DNA from: Acuticoccus yangtzensis
GTDB taxonomy: Bacteria; Pseudomonadota; Alphaproteobacteria; Rhizobiales; Amorphaceae
Direction of reading: 5' to 3'
Length of the DNA stretch: 64,000 nucleotides
NCBI RefSeq assembly: GCF_001927245.1
Contig: NZ_MJUX01000009.1
Span: forward strand, 124,001-188,000
The translations under genes and the position numbers were made by a program. The notes below the pieces were generated by a model. The model saw only the letters and a program-made list of their open reading frames with translations. It was not told where the DNA came from and did no database searches. Shown in pieces: positions 6,738-15,177 of the stretch (the first letter of the stretch is position 1; the number at the start of each line of letters is the position of its first letter).

Positions 6738-8873
6738 TTAAATAAGAGAGAGGCACGCTTCGACACGAAGGCCAGTTTCATTGAATTCCACCTTCGAGTC
6801 GCCACCCAATTCATAATCAAATACACGATCGACCAACTGGGTTCCAAATCCCTTCTCCTCCGGCTGCACCACAGGCGGGCCTCCGGTCTCACACCATCGG
6901 AGATGAACCTTTGGCACCGGCGCGTCCGACAGGCGCCATCGAAGCGTGACGCGTCCGCTCGGCGTCGACAGCGCACCATATTTGACCGCATTGGTGGCAA
7001 GCTCGTGCAGGACAAGGCTGAGCGAGAGCGCTGGCCTGGGCTTGAGCTTCACCGAACGCCCGTCGATCTCGATCACCTCGGGTCGCTCAGCCCGGTAGGG
7101 CCGCATCGTCAGCTCGGCCAGTTGGGCGAGGTCCACGCTCTCCCAACGGCTCTCCAACGCGAGCGCATGAGCTTGCACCAGCGCATCCAGCCGCCCGAGC
7201 AAGATCCCCTGCGCCTCTTCTGTGGAGCGGCCTTCGACAGTTTGCGAAACCAGAACGCGGATGATGGCGAAGATGTTTTTCACGCGATGGTTCAACTCGC
7301 CCAGCAACAGCTCCCGCTGCGCCTCGGCCTCCTTCCGGCGCGTGATATCCCGGTTCATGCCGACCCACTTGAGGATGCGCCCATCCGCATCACGGATCGG
7401 CGCAGCGTTGCAGTAGGTCCAGCGCCAACCTCCTCCGGCGTGGCAAAGGCGAAGCTCTATTCCGAGGGGGCGCTCGCTCGCGACGCAGTCGCGCCACTCC
7501 CGCAGCGCACGCTCCCTGTCGTCTGGATGAACGGCTTCAGCCCATCCGTCGCCTCGCATGTCCGCCGCGGACTGGCCGGTGAAGCGGTCCCACGATTCGC
7601 TCGGTCTCGCGGACCCGTCCGGATCCGTCTCCCAAACCGCCTGGGCGGTCGTTTCGACGAGGACGCGGAAGCGCTGCTCGCTCTCGTGAAGGGCCGACTC
7701 CGCCGCCCTGCGGTCAGACACGTCGCGAAAGATGACCGCGACGCGCCGCAGCTCAGGCGCATCGATCCGGAACGCATAGACGTCGTACCAGCGATTGCCG
7801 AGATGGCGCGCGCTCTGCTCGAACCGGGCGGGTTCGCCGGTGGTCGCGATCCACCCGTAGATGTCGAACCAATGCTGCTCATGATTGGGCTCGAGGTCGC
7901 GCATCGTTCGACCGGCCGCATCCACGAGACCGGTGTGACGCGTGAATGCGGGGTTCACCTGGAGAAAGCGATAATCACGCGCCGTACCGTCGTCGTCGAA
8001 GATCATCTCCAGGATGCAAAATCCCTCGTCGATCGCCTCGAAAAGCGTACGGTAACGCTGTTCACTCTCGCGCAACGCGGCGGAAGCGCGGCGGGCCTCC
8101 GTCTGATCCTCGATCGCCAGCAGGATGAGATCCATGTGATCGACCCGGCGCGCGTTGAGCACCATGATCCTGTGACCGATGTCCTCGAATTCATGCTCGA
8201 CGACATAGTCGTTGAACGCGTTGTTTTCCGGCAGGACGTTTTCGAGAAGCTCGCGCAGCGCAGCGATGTTCCACTGCCCGTTGCCGAGATCATAGATCAT
8301 CCGGCCTTCGGTTTCAGCCCGGTCGACTTGGAACGTCTCGTAGAATGTTTCGTTCGCGGCTTTAACCGTGAGATCCCAACCGAGGATCAAAAGCGGATCA
8401 CGGGATGCGTCGACGATTTTTTCGGCGAATTCTTTCTGCCCTTCCAGCTCCCATAGAAGATTTTCGCGCTCGGTGATGTCGTCGATGGCGAGAAGGATCC
8501 GGTCGTTCGGGCCTCCACGGTCCATCTGGTGAGCATTCAGCATCATGACCCGGCGGCCGATATTCTCGAAGCTATGCTCGACCTTGAAATCGGTGACTGC
8601 GCCACCGCTCGGCAGAACGTCTTCCAGGAGACGGCGAAGAGCGGCAATATCCCACTGGCGGTTCCCGAGCTCGTAGATCCGGTGGCCCTCGGTGGCCTCG
8701 CGCTCCACCTGGAATGTCGTATAGAAGGCTTGGTTCGCCCGCTCGACGGTGAGATCACGCCTCAGCACCACCAGTGGCTGGCGCATCGTCCTGAGGATCG
8801 CCTCGACGTACGTTTCCTGTCCGGCGCGGTGGTCGTCCGGAGGGCGGCTCTCAGAGTCAACGTTTCCAGCCAT
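6738..8873 (-). CDS. PAS-rich HWE-family sensor histidine kinase
   Basis: 711-residue soluble sensor kinase with no membrane segments. N-terminal PAS-like domains lie at about 22-135 and 150-262 and are near duplicates of each other (TFQVERE/TFQVDRA, EDVLP/ENVLP, MLNAHQMD/VLNARRVD). Two further PAS domains follow at about 270-390 and 398-515. The dimerisation domain has ELNHRVKNIFA with H529, and the ATPase part has HELATNAVKYGALS (N628) and WCETGGP, the signature of the HWE class. It senses a cytoplasmic signal or cofactor, unknown here, and probably phosphorylates the receivers just downstream. ATG at 8873 with GAGAAG upstream. Confidence 0.92.
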   Translation of the reverse strand: MAGNVDSESRPPDDHRAGQETYVEAILRTMRQPLVVLRRDLTVERANQAFYTTFQVEREATEGHRIYELGNRQWDIAALRRLLEDVLPSGGAVTDFKVEHSFENIGRRVMMLNAHQMDRGGPNDRILLAIDDITERENLLWELEGQKEFAEKIVDASRDPLLILGWDLTVKAANETFYETFQVDRAETEGRMIYDLGNGQWNIAALRELLENVLPENNAFNDYVVEHEFEDIGHRIMVLNARRVDHMDLILLAIEDQTEARRASAALRESEQRYRTLFEAIDEGFCILEMIFDDDGTARDYRFLQVNPAFTRHTGLVDAAGRTMRDLEPNHEQHWFDIYGWIATTGEPARFEQSARHLGNRWYDVYAFRIDAPELRRVAVIFRDVSDRRAAESALHESEQRFRVLVETTAQAVWETDPDGSARPSESWDRFTGQSAADMRGDGWAEAVHPDDRERALREWRDCVASERPLGIELRLCHAGGGWRWTYCNAAPIRDADGRILKWVGMNRDITRRKEAEAQRELLLGELNHRVKNIFAIIRVLVSQTVEGRSTEEAQGILLGRLDALVQAHALALESRWESVDLAQLAELTMRPYRAERPEVIEIDGRSVKLKPRPALSLSLVLHELATNAVKYGALSTPSGRVTLRWRLSDAPVPKVHLRWCETGGPPVVQPEEKGFGTQLVDRVFDYELGGDSKVEFNETGLRVEACLSLI

Positions 8874-9191
8874 GGTCTTCTCGAATCGGCACGGTGTCGC
8901 ACGTGCAGACTATCCGAAAGAACCGCTGACAGCACCTCGATAGAGATTGCCTCCGCGCCTGGCGACGCGGAGGCTCAGACTAACCCGGGGGCTTACATGA
9001 ACACGCAGGGTATAGGGCGCGCGTCAGCGGGAGGCACTCTCACCCGCCCGCTTCAGCGACAGATAACGGTCCGTATTGGTTTTCACGAGGCGCCGCAGTG
9101 ATGTGGTCGAAACCACACCCTCACGCGATCGTTCAGGCCCACGCCCGTCATTTTCGCAGGATGTAACTTAAGTCATCCGCCGCTGCGCATT
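8874..9191. other. Intergenic region between exoD and the kinase gene
   Basis: 318 bases. It holds the hairpin at 8949-8974, listed separately, and presumably the kinase promoter to its left. No coding sequence or further repeat was recognised. Confidence 0.4.
8949..8974 (-). terminator. Hairpin downstream of exoD
   Basis: Perfect 9-bp inverted repeat GCCTCCGCG (8949-8957) and CGCGGAGGC (8966-8974) with an 8-nt loop. It is downstream of exoD and about 75 bases upstream of the kinase start, so it probably separates the two transcripts. No T-run is present. Confidence 0.5.
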
Positions 9192-9779
9192 TTAGCCGCC
9201 ACCGAGGAGGCCGAGGCCGGCAGCGAACGCGCCCGCGGTGAGCGCGAAGCCAATCGCCATCAGGAGGCCGTCGCGTACCATGATGGCAAAACCGAATGCC
9301 GCGATCGCCGCCATGGGCGCTGTACTTGCGAAAGGCACGAGCTCCAGGGGTGGAACCGTCAGACAAAGGGCGAGACAGGCAGCAGCGGCGACCCTGACCG
9401 CCTGCGGTCCGGCGAATTTCGGCAGCCGCTCATGGAACCAGCGGTCGAACCACCTGGCCACGGGCCGCATCGTCTCAATCGCCCCGCTGAGCCGCTCGGC
9501 CCGGATCGTCCGGCGCTCCACGAATTGCGGAAGCCAAAGATGCGAACGCCCGGCGACCATCTGAACCGCGATCACCGCAATGAAAGCGGCGAGAATGGTG
9601 GGGAGCCCGGGGATAGCGCCGATGGGCGACATTTCGAGCAGGGCTGGAACCACCAGGAACGGCCCGAAACCGCGGTGGCCGAGCGTTTCGATTGCTTTGT
9701 CGACCGAAACCGGGTCACCGGATCCGCACGCGCTGTCGAGATCGTCGAGAACGTGGCTCAGGGTTCGTGCGCCAGTCAC
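9192..9779 (-). CDS. exoD: ExoD-family membrane protein
   Basis: 195-residue ExoD-like integral membrane protein. The family signature is seen in GFGPFLVVPALLEMSPIGAI and PGLPTILAAFI, with hydrophobic helices at about 60-75, 125-142 and 150-190. In Sinorhizobium exoD affects exopolysaccharide production and alkali tolerance; its biochemical role is not established. The start is GTG at 9779, preceded 7 bases upstream by AAGGAGG. It stands alone next to the large glycan operon, which would fit a role in surface polysaccharide, but the two are separated by 242 bases. Confidence 0.88.
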   Translation of the reverse strand: MTGARTLSHVLDDLDSACGSGDPVSVDKAIETLGHRGFGPFLVVPALLEMSPIGAIPGLPTILAAFIAVIAVQMVAGRSHLWLPQFVERRTIRAERLSGAIETMRPVARWFDRWFHERLPKFAGPQAVRVAAAACLALCLTVPPLELVPFASTAPMAAIAAFGFAIMVRDGLLMAIGFALTAGAFAAGLGLLGGG

Positions 9780-10021
9780 CGTGATCCTCCTTCATTGGGA
9801 CCGTCCATAATCCTCGCTGGAGGCATCGGGGACGGCGCAGCTGCGCCTGCTCCTAAAATGTTCGGCTCCACACTGGTCGCCGCATATGCGAAACGAACGA
9901 CGATGCGACCGGTTGCCATCAGAGACCGACCAGATCGGCGATCGCGTCGTCCCGCCGGGCCGGCCGTGCGGCGGACGCGGCGCTGATCAATACGCGGGAC
10001 GATGCGTCCGGCGTTCGACGT

Positions 10022-10798
10022 TCAGCATTTGCCGCGGCCCCGCGCGGCGGCGAACTCGCTTTCGTCCCACCACGCGCTCGCGGCGGCGGGGTCGTGGTGG
10101 CACAGGAACGTCTCCTCGCCCGGCTCCATGGAGACGGAGAATCCGGCGGTCGCCAGCATCGCCAGGATCGCGGCACGGTTCGGAACCCACCAGTTGGTGG
10201 GGTCGCCCGAGAACTCCTTCTCGATGAAGGCGAGCTTTGGCCAGCCGGGTGCCTCCAGGCGATCCCTGTCCTGGAACCGCGCGCCGCCCGTGTCGGCGAC
10301 GGAGTGCGGATCGCCGAAGCTGAGCGACTGAAAGATCATGAGCTCGGGCTTCATCTGCGCCACGCAGTCGAGGGCGAGCATCGGGTAGCGCAGGTGGTAG
10401 AAGACCCCCATGAAAACGATGATGTCGAACCCCTCGCCGAGTTCGGGCACATCGTAGACCGTGCCGCTCTGGAACCGCGTGCGGCCAGCCAGTCCGAGCA
10501 CTTCGGCCGCCCACCTGGCCTGCTTGAGGTAGTGGGGATTGATGTCGATCCCCAACACCTGCGCGCCGCGCTCTGCAAACGCGAAGCTGTAGAAGCCCGC
10601 ATTGCAGCCGATGTCGAGCACGCGCTTGCCGGTAAGATCCTCCGGCACGTGCCTCGCGATCGGCTGCCACTTGAAGCGCGGGAAGTCGCCGAAGTGATGG
10701 TTCGGCGCGGTCTGCACGCCGCCCGGCAGGTGCAGATTGTGGAACCACGGCGCCAGCGCGTCGATCGCTTCGATGATGGTGCCCGGCCGCGTCATCAT
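10022..10798 (-). CDS. SAM-dependent methyltransferase of the glycan operon
   Basis: 258-residue class I methyltransferase. The SAM-binding motif I LDIGCNAG is at 61-68, followed by the acidic LGIDINP, and MGVFYHLRYP resembles CmoB-like carboxymethyl/methyl transferases. From memory it resembles the methyltransferases given their own family (TIGR04290) because they travel with glycosyltransferases and a B12-type radical SAM enzyme; this needs a profile search. It is the last gene of the eight-gene operon. Two ATG codons (10798, 10795) overlap the stop of the preceding glycosyltransferase (ATGA). It probably methylates the sugar product. Confidence 0.82.
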   Translation of the reverse strand: MMTRPGTIIEAIDALAPWFHNLHLPGGVQTAPNHHFGDFPRFKWQPIARHVPEDLTGKRVLDIGCNAGFYSFAFAERGAQVLGIDINPHYLKQARWAAEVLGLAGRTRFQSGTVYDVPELGEGFDIIVFMGVFYHLRYPMLALDCVAQMKPELMIFQSLSFGDPHSVADTGGARFQDRDRLEAPGWPKLAFIEKEFSGDPTNWWVPNRAAILAMLATAGFSVSMEPGEETFLCHHDPAAASAWWDESEFAAARGRGKC

Positions 10799-11880
10799 GC
10801 GGCCGCGGTCGTCCGACCGCCGCGCCCAACGGCGTCCAACAGCGTTTCGAGCTCCGACGCCCGGTGGTCGCAGGTGTGCCGCGCCAACACCGCCCGGCGC
10901 GCCGCGGCGGCGATCGCGTCGCGCGTCTCGCCGTCCGTCGTCTCCAGGATGCGGCGCGCCTCCTGCGCATCGTGGGCGATCAGGATCTCCCGTTCCGGCG
11001 CCAGGATCGTCTCCAGCCCCGGCCATGCGTCGCTGATGATCGCGACGCCGCAGGCCGCCGCCTCGAACAGGCGCACGCTCGGCGCATAACCGGCAGCGCG
11101 CATGTCCGCACGGGTGACGTTGAGGGTGAAATCCTGCCCGCAGTAGAAGGCGGCATGGTCGGACGGTGGCAGATGCTCGATCCGCGAAACGTTCTGCGGC
11201 CAGTCGATCGTCTCCGGATATTGCGGCCCGGCGACGACGAAGCGATCATTGGCCAGATCACGCGCCGGTGCGACGAGCAGCGCCTCCACCGTCGGCTGGC
11301 GATCGGGCGAATAGGTGCCGAGATAGCCGAGCCGCCACTGACGGCGAACCGCGACCGGCTTGTGGATCTCGGGATCGACCGAGCAATAGAGCGCCGCGGC
11401 CTGCGGGCTTCCCATCGCCTTCAGCCGGTCCAGCATCGGCCCTCCAGTGAAGGAGAGGTAAAGCGCGTAGTCAGCGACCAGTGCGGCGTCGATATATGCC
11501 TCGTCGCCCGCGGCGAGCTTGGCGAGCGTCACCGGCGTGTCGATGTCGTAGAAGGCCACAGGCCCGGCCGCGCGGTCGAGCGCCCAGCGGCCCACCGCCA
11601 CCCCTTCGGGCACGTAGGAGCCGACAACCACAGCGTCCGCCTCCGCGACCGCCGCGCCGCCTTTCGCCTCGAGATCGGCAAGGTCGGCATAGAGCACGGT
11701 GCGGCAGTAGGGCGGGTCGGGCATGTCGCGGTTCGCCGCGTACCACGGCACGTCCCGCTCCAGGAAGGTGATCTCATGGCCCCGCCTGGCGAGCGCTTTG
11801 ACGAGGCCGCGATAGGTGGTGGCGTGTCCGTTGCCCCAGGACGATGTTATCGACAGGCCGATGAAGACGAGCCGCGCCAT
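10795..11880 (-). CDS. Glycosyltransferase, CgeB-like GT-B fold (1)
   Basis: 361-residue cytoplasmic glycosyltransferase of the CgeB/YkvP-like GT-B type. The N-terminal motif SSWGNGHATTYRGLVKAL (residues 12-29) and the C-terminal donor-site segment VRLFEAAACGVAIISD are visible. It is one of three adjacent paralogues that share this architecture. The start ATG at 11880 overlaps the previous stop by one base (TGATG), and its own stop overlaps the methyltransferase start. Donor and acceptor sugars cannot be assigned. Confidence 0.83.
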   Translation of the reverse strand: MARLVFIGLSITSSWGNGHATTYRGLVKALARRGHEITFLERDVPWYAANRDMPDPPYCRTVLYADLADLEAKGGAAVAEADAVVVGSYVPEGVAVGRWALDRAAGPVAFYDIDTPVTLAKLAAGDEAYIDAALVADYALYLSFTGGPMLDRLKAMGSPQAAALYCSVDPEIHKPVAVRRQWRLGYLGTYSPDRQPTVEALLVAPARDLANDRFVVAGPQYPETIDWPQNVSRIEHLPPSDHAAFYCGQDFTLNVTRADMRAAGYAPSVRLFEAAACGVAIISDAWPGLETILAPEREILIAHDAQEARRILETTDGETRDAIAAAARRAVLARHTCDHRASELETLLDAVGRGGRTTAAA

Positions 11881-12968
11881 CAGACCGCCTCCCGCCAGGA
11901 TCCGCGCCCGTCGAGCAGCGCTTCGACCTCCGCCGCGCGATGGCGGTAGGTGTGTGCGGCGAGGACGCGGCGCCGTGCCGCTTCGCCCATCGCATGGGCC
12001 GCTGCGGCGTCCAGCGCTGCGACGTGCTCGGCCACCTCGGCGCCGTCGGAGGCGAGCAGGATCTCGCGTCCGGGCTCCAGAAACGCCTCGATGCCGGCCC
12101 AGCGGTCGGAGATGATGGCGGCGCCTGCGCCCGCGGCCTCGAAGATGCGCGTCGGCGGGGAAGCGCCGAACCGGGCCATCGAGTCGCGGTTGATGTTGAG
12201 GATCGCCTTCGCCGAAGCGTTCAACGCGTTGTGGTCGCGGGTGTAGACGTGGCCGAGGTGGCGCACGTTGGCCGGCATCGCCTTGTCCTCCCAGCCGCTG
12301 CCGCCGAGAAGGAAGGAGCCCTCCGGCGTGCGCGCGGCCGCCGACAGGAAGAAGTCCTCGACGCGCGCTTCCCGGTCCGGCAGCCGGTTGCCGAGGAAGG
12401 CGAGATCGCACGCGAAGTCGGGCCGCGGCGGCACCGGGTGGTGCGAATTGGGGTCCACGGCGTTGTAGACCGGCACGCACCGGCGCGCGCCCAGCGCCTC
12501 GTAGGCGCTCACCACGGCCGCGCCGCCGCCATAGGTGAGGACCGCGTCATAATGCGGGATGTGATTGCGCATCGGGTCGGCGGGGTCGGCGCCGATGCTC
12601 TCCAGCGTCGCCGGCGCGTCGACGTCCCAGAAGATGGTGGAGCGACGGCCGCCGCCCAGCGCGGCCACCGCCGCTTCGAGCTCGCGGTCGAGCACGCCGA
12701 CGCCGCTGCACTTCACCAGGACATCGGCCCACGCGCTCGCCTCTTCGAGACACCGCTCCATCGCCGCCACGTCAGGCGCATAGACCACGACGCGCGCCCA
12801 GTCCGGGTCGGGCATGTCCCGGTGCTCCTGCCGGCCGAAGGCGTCCGGTTCGTAGAAGGCGACGGCGTGACCGCGATCGGCCAGCGCCTTCAGGAGGCCG
12901 CGATAGTAGGTGGCCGCGCCGTTCCAATAGGCGGAGACGAGGCTCGATCCGAAGAAGGCGAAATTCAT
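11880..12968 (-). CDS. Glycosyltransferase, CgeB-like GT-B fold (2)
   Basis: 362-residue paralogue of its two neighbours. The N-terminal segment SAYWNGAATYYRGLLKAL and the C-terminal TRIFEAAGAGAAIISDRWAG correspond to the same positions in them. The segment AKAILNINRDSMARFGASPP before the donor site is typical of the CgeB/DUF3880-like glycosyltransferases. The start ATG at 12968 overlaps the upstream stop by four bases. It probably adds a sugar to the same glycan; substrates unknown. Confidence 0.83.
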   Translation of the reverse strand: MNFAFFGSSLVSAYWNGAATYYRGLLKALADRGHAVAFYEPDAFGRQEHRDMPDPDWARVVVYAPDVAAMERCLEEASAWADVLVKCSGVGVLDRELEAAVAALGGGRRSTIFWDVDAPATLESIGADPADPMRNHIPHYDAVLTYGGGAAVVSAYEALGARRCVPVYNAVDPNSHHPVPPRPDFACDLAFLGNRLPDREARVEDFFLSAAARTPEGSFLLGGSGWEDKAMPANVRHLGHVYTRDHNALNASAKAILNINRDSMARFGASPPTRIFEAAGAGAAIISDRWAGIEAFLEPGREILLASDGAEVAEHVAALDAAAAHAMGEAARRRVLAAHTYRHRAAEVEALLDGRGSWREAV

Positions 12969-14080
12969 GGCGCGGCTCTGAGGGCAGGTGTGGGCGACGC
13001 GATGGCGTCGTGGACGGCGAGAAGCTCGGCCGCGCGATGGTCGCAGGTGTGCCGGTCCGCGATGACGGCGAGGCCGGTCTGCACCAGCGCGCCGGAAAGG
13101 TCCGGATCCGCGAGCACGGCGGCGAGGTGGCGCTCCATCTCGTCCCCGTTTCGTGCGGTGAGATAGGCGCCCTCAGGGAACAGCCCCTCGTCGTCGCGCC
13201 ATGGTGCGCTGACGAGGGGGATGCCGCACGCGAGCGCCTCGAACACGCGGATGGTGGGGATCCCGTGCAGCGTGCGCGCATAGTGCCGCCGCGGAACGTG
13301 GACGGTCACGCGGTGACGCGCAAAGACCTCCGGCGCGCGGTGGTTGGCGAGCCAGCCGCCATAGTGGATTCCGCGCGCCGCCAAAGCCGACAACGCGACG
13401 TCCGGATAGCGCACGCCGTAGATGGTGCTGGCGAGGCCGAGGCGGGCGGACGGCGCGAGCAGGAACTCGGCGAGTTCGTCCGAGCGCTCATCGTCGCCCC
13501 AGTTGCCGATCCAGACCAGGTCGCCTGTCTTCTCGGCCTGAAGCGGGCGGAACAGGCGCGTGTCGGCCGCCTCGTGCCAGGTCCATACGCGGTTGCCCCA
13601 GCCGCGCCGCGCATAGATCTCGGCGATGACCGCACCGAAGGCGAGGACGCCGTCGTAGCCGGAGAGGTCGAAGCGCGACAGCTCCTGCGGTGCCGACACG
13701 GCCCGGTGGTGCGTGTCGTGGAAGAGGAGGACGAACGGCGCGGCCCGCTTGCGCAGCCGCCCGAGCGCGTTCACGAGCGCCGGCTCGTTCCACTCGTGGA
13801 CGACGACGAGATCCGGGCCATAGGCCTCGACCTTCTCCACCGCATCCTCGATCGAGGTGTAAAGGTCCGGGATGATCGTCGGGAACGTATGGGCGAACGC
13901 GGCGAATGCGTCCTCCCCCGCGTCCGCGAGGAGGTTGGCCCTGCTCCAGCCGTCGGCCGGCTCCAGGACCGCGACGTCGTGGCCGGCGGCCTGAAGCGCG
14001 GTGACGACGCCGCGCAAGAAATGCGCGTTGCCGTTGTTCCAGCAGGATGCGGCGGCGTGAACGGCGAACAGGATCCTCAT
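12965..14080 (-). CDS. Glycosyltransferase, CgeB-like GT-B fold (3)
   Basis: 371-residue third paralogue: SCWNNGNAHFLRGVVTAL at 12-29 and IRVFEALACGIPLVSAPW near the C-terminus. The segment HVPRRHYARTLHGIPTIR leads into the donor site. The ATG at 14080 and the TGA of the upstream gene share the bases ATGA, as at most junctions here. The three tandem genes probably arose by duplication and then diverged to add successive sugars. Confidence 0.83.
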   Translation of the reverse strand: MRILFAVHAAASCWNNGNAHFLRGVVTALQAAGHDVAVLEPADGWSRANLLADAGEDAFAAFAHTFPTIIPDLYTSIEDAVEKVEAYGPDLVVVHEWNEPALVNALGRLRKRAAPFVLLFHDTHHRAVSAPQELSRFDLSGYDGVLAFGAVIAEIYARRGWGNRVWTWHEAADTRLFRPLQAEKTGDLVWIGNWGDDERSDELAEFLLAPSARLGLASTIYGVRYPDVALSALAARGIHYGGWLANHRAPEVFARHRVTVHVPRRHYARTLHGIPTIRVFEALACGIPLVSAPWRDDEGLFPEGAYLTARNGDEMERHLAAVLADPDLSGALVQTGLAVIADRHTCDHRAAELLAVHDAIASPTPALRAAP

Positions 14081-15177
14081 TCGGCCGCCACCCGCAGCGG
14101 GCCGGCCGCCGCCATCAGCCCGGCGTAGAGAGCGAGATAGCGTTCCGCCATCGCCCGGCGCGAATAGCGAAGGGCGCGTTGGCGTGCGACCCGGCCCGCC
14201 GCGCGCGCATGATCCGGATCGGCAAGGTGTCGCCGCAGGGCGGCGGCGATCGCGTCCGGGTCGCGCGGGTCGACGAAGGTCGCGGCGCCGTCCCACAGCT
14301 CGCGCATCGTCGGGATGTCGCCGACGACGAGAGCGCATTCGCACAGCGCCGCCTCCAGCACCGCGAGCCCAAACGGCTCGTACAGCGCCGGGGCGACGAA
14401 CACGGCCGACTGCGCCATGTGCCGTTCGAGATCGGCAGGCTCCAGGGCGCCCAGCCAGCTCAGCCCCTCCGCCTCCGCCGGCCGGTCCCTCGCGTCGCCC
14501 GCAAGCGCGATCGGCACGCCTGCCCGCGCGACATCGGCGAGCACGCGCATGTTCTTCGCCTCGTCCCACAGACGCCCCGCCGCCAGAACGCGCGGCGCCT
14601 TCGCGGCGGGCGCGAATCCGGCGGGGTCGCGTCCATTGTGGATCACGTGCACGTCGCTCCGGGTGCCGTGCGCTTGGCGCAGCGCATCGGCGTGCGCACG
14701 TGTCGGCGCGACCACCGCCGACGCGGCGGCGAGACCGCGGGCCACACGTTCGCGATACCCGTCCCAGTCGGCCGGTGCAGGCTCGCCGCGGCAGGCGCGC
14801 CACCACGTGTCCACGCAACTGTGTGCGACCGCGACGACCGGGGCAGAGAAGCCGGCCGCCGCGTTGGCATAACCGTTGACGTGAACGATGTCGGGACGAA
14901 CCTCGGCTTCGAGATCGCGCAGGATGGCGTCGGTTTCGGCGATGTCCGCCTCGCACCCTTCCATCCACTCCAGCTTCAACTCGCTGCGCACGAGCGTGAG
15001 ATTGTCGAGCCGGCCGGCCTCCAGCATCTTGTGCGGCGGCAGCGCGTCGCCGGAGACGAACAGCACCACGGAGACGTCGCGCTCGACGAGCCCGGCCGCA
15101 AGCTCCATCGCGTAGGTCCACACCCCGCCGACACAGTCGGCCGTCATCAGGACCCGTTTCGGCAGCCGCCGCGTCAT
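14077..15177 (-). CDS. Glycosyltransferase family 4
   Basis: 366-residue GT-B retaining glycosyltransferase. The GT4 E-x7-E motif is in LYEPFGLAVLEAALC, and the N-terminal TADCVGGVWTYAMELAAGL is the acceptor-side glycine-rich loop. Nucleotide-sugar binding is expected from VLAAGRLWDEAKN. It differs from the three CgeB-like enzymes downstream. The ATG at 15177 overlaps the radical SAM stop by four bases. It probably contributes another sugar of the operon's product. Confidence 0.87.
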   Translation of the reverse strand: MTRRLPKRVLMTADCVGGVWTYAMELAAGLVERDVSVVLFVSGDALPPHKMLEAGRLDNLTLVRSELKLEWMEGCEADIAETDAILRDLEAEVRPDIVHVNGYANAAAGFSAPVVAVAHSCVDTWWRACRGEPAPADWDGYRERVARGLAAASAVVAPTRAHADALRQAHGTRSDVHVIHNGRDPAGFAPAAKAPRVLAAGRLWDEAKNMRVLADVARAGVPIALAGDARDRPAEAEGLSWLGALEPADLERHMAQSAVFVAPALYEPFGLAVLEAALCECALVVGDIPTMRELWDGAATFVDPRDPDAIAAALRRHLADPDHARAAGRVARQRALRYSRRAMAERYLALYAGLMAAAGPLRVAAE

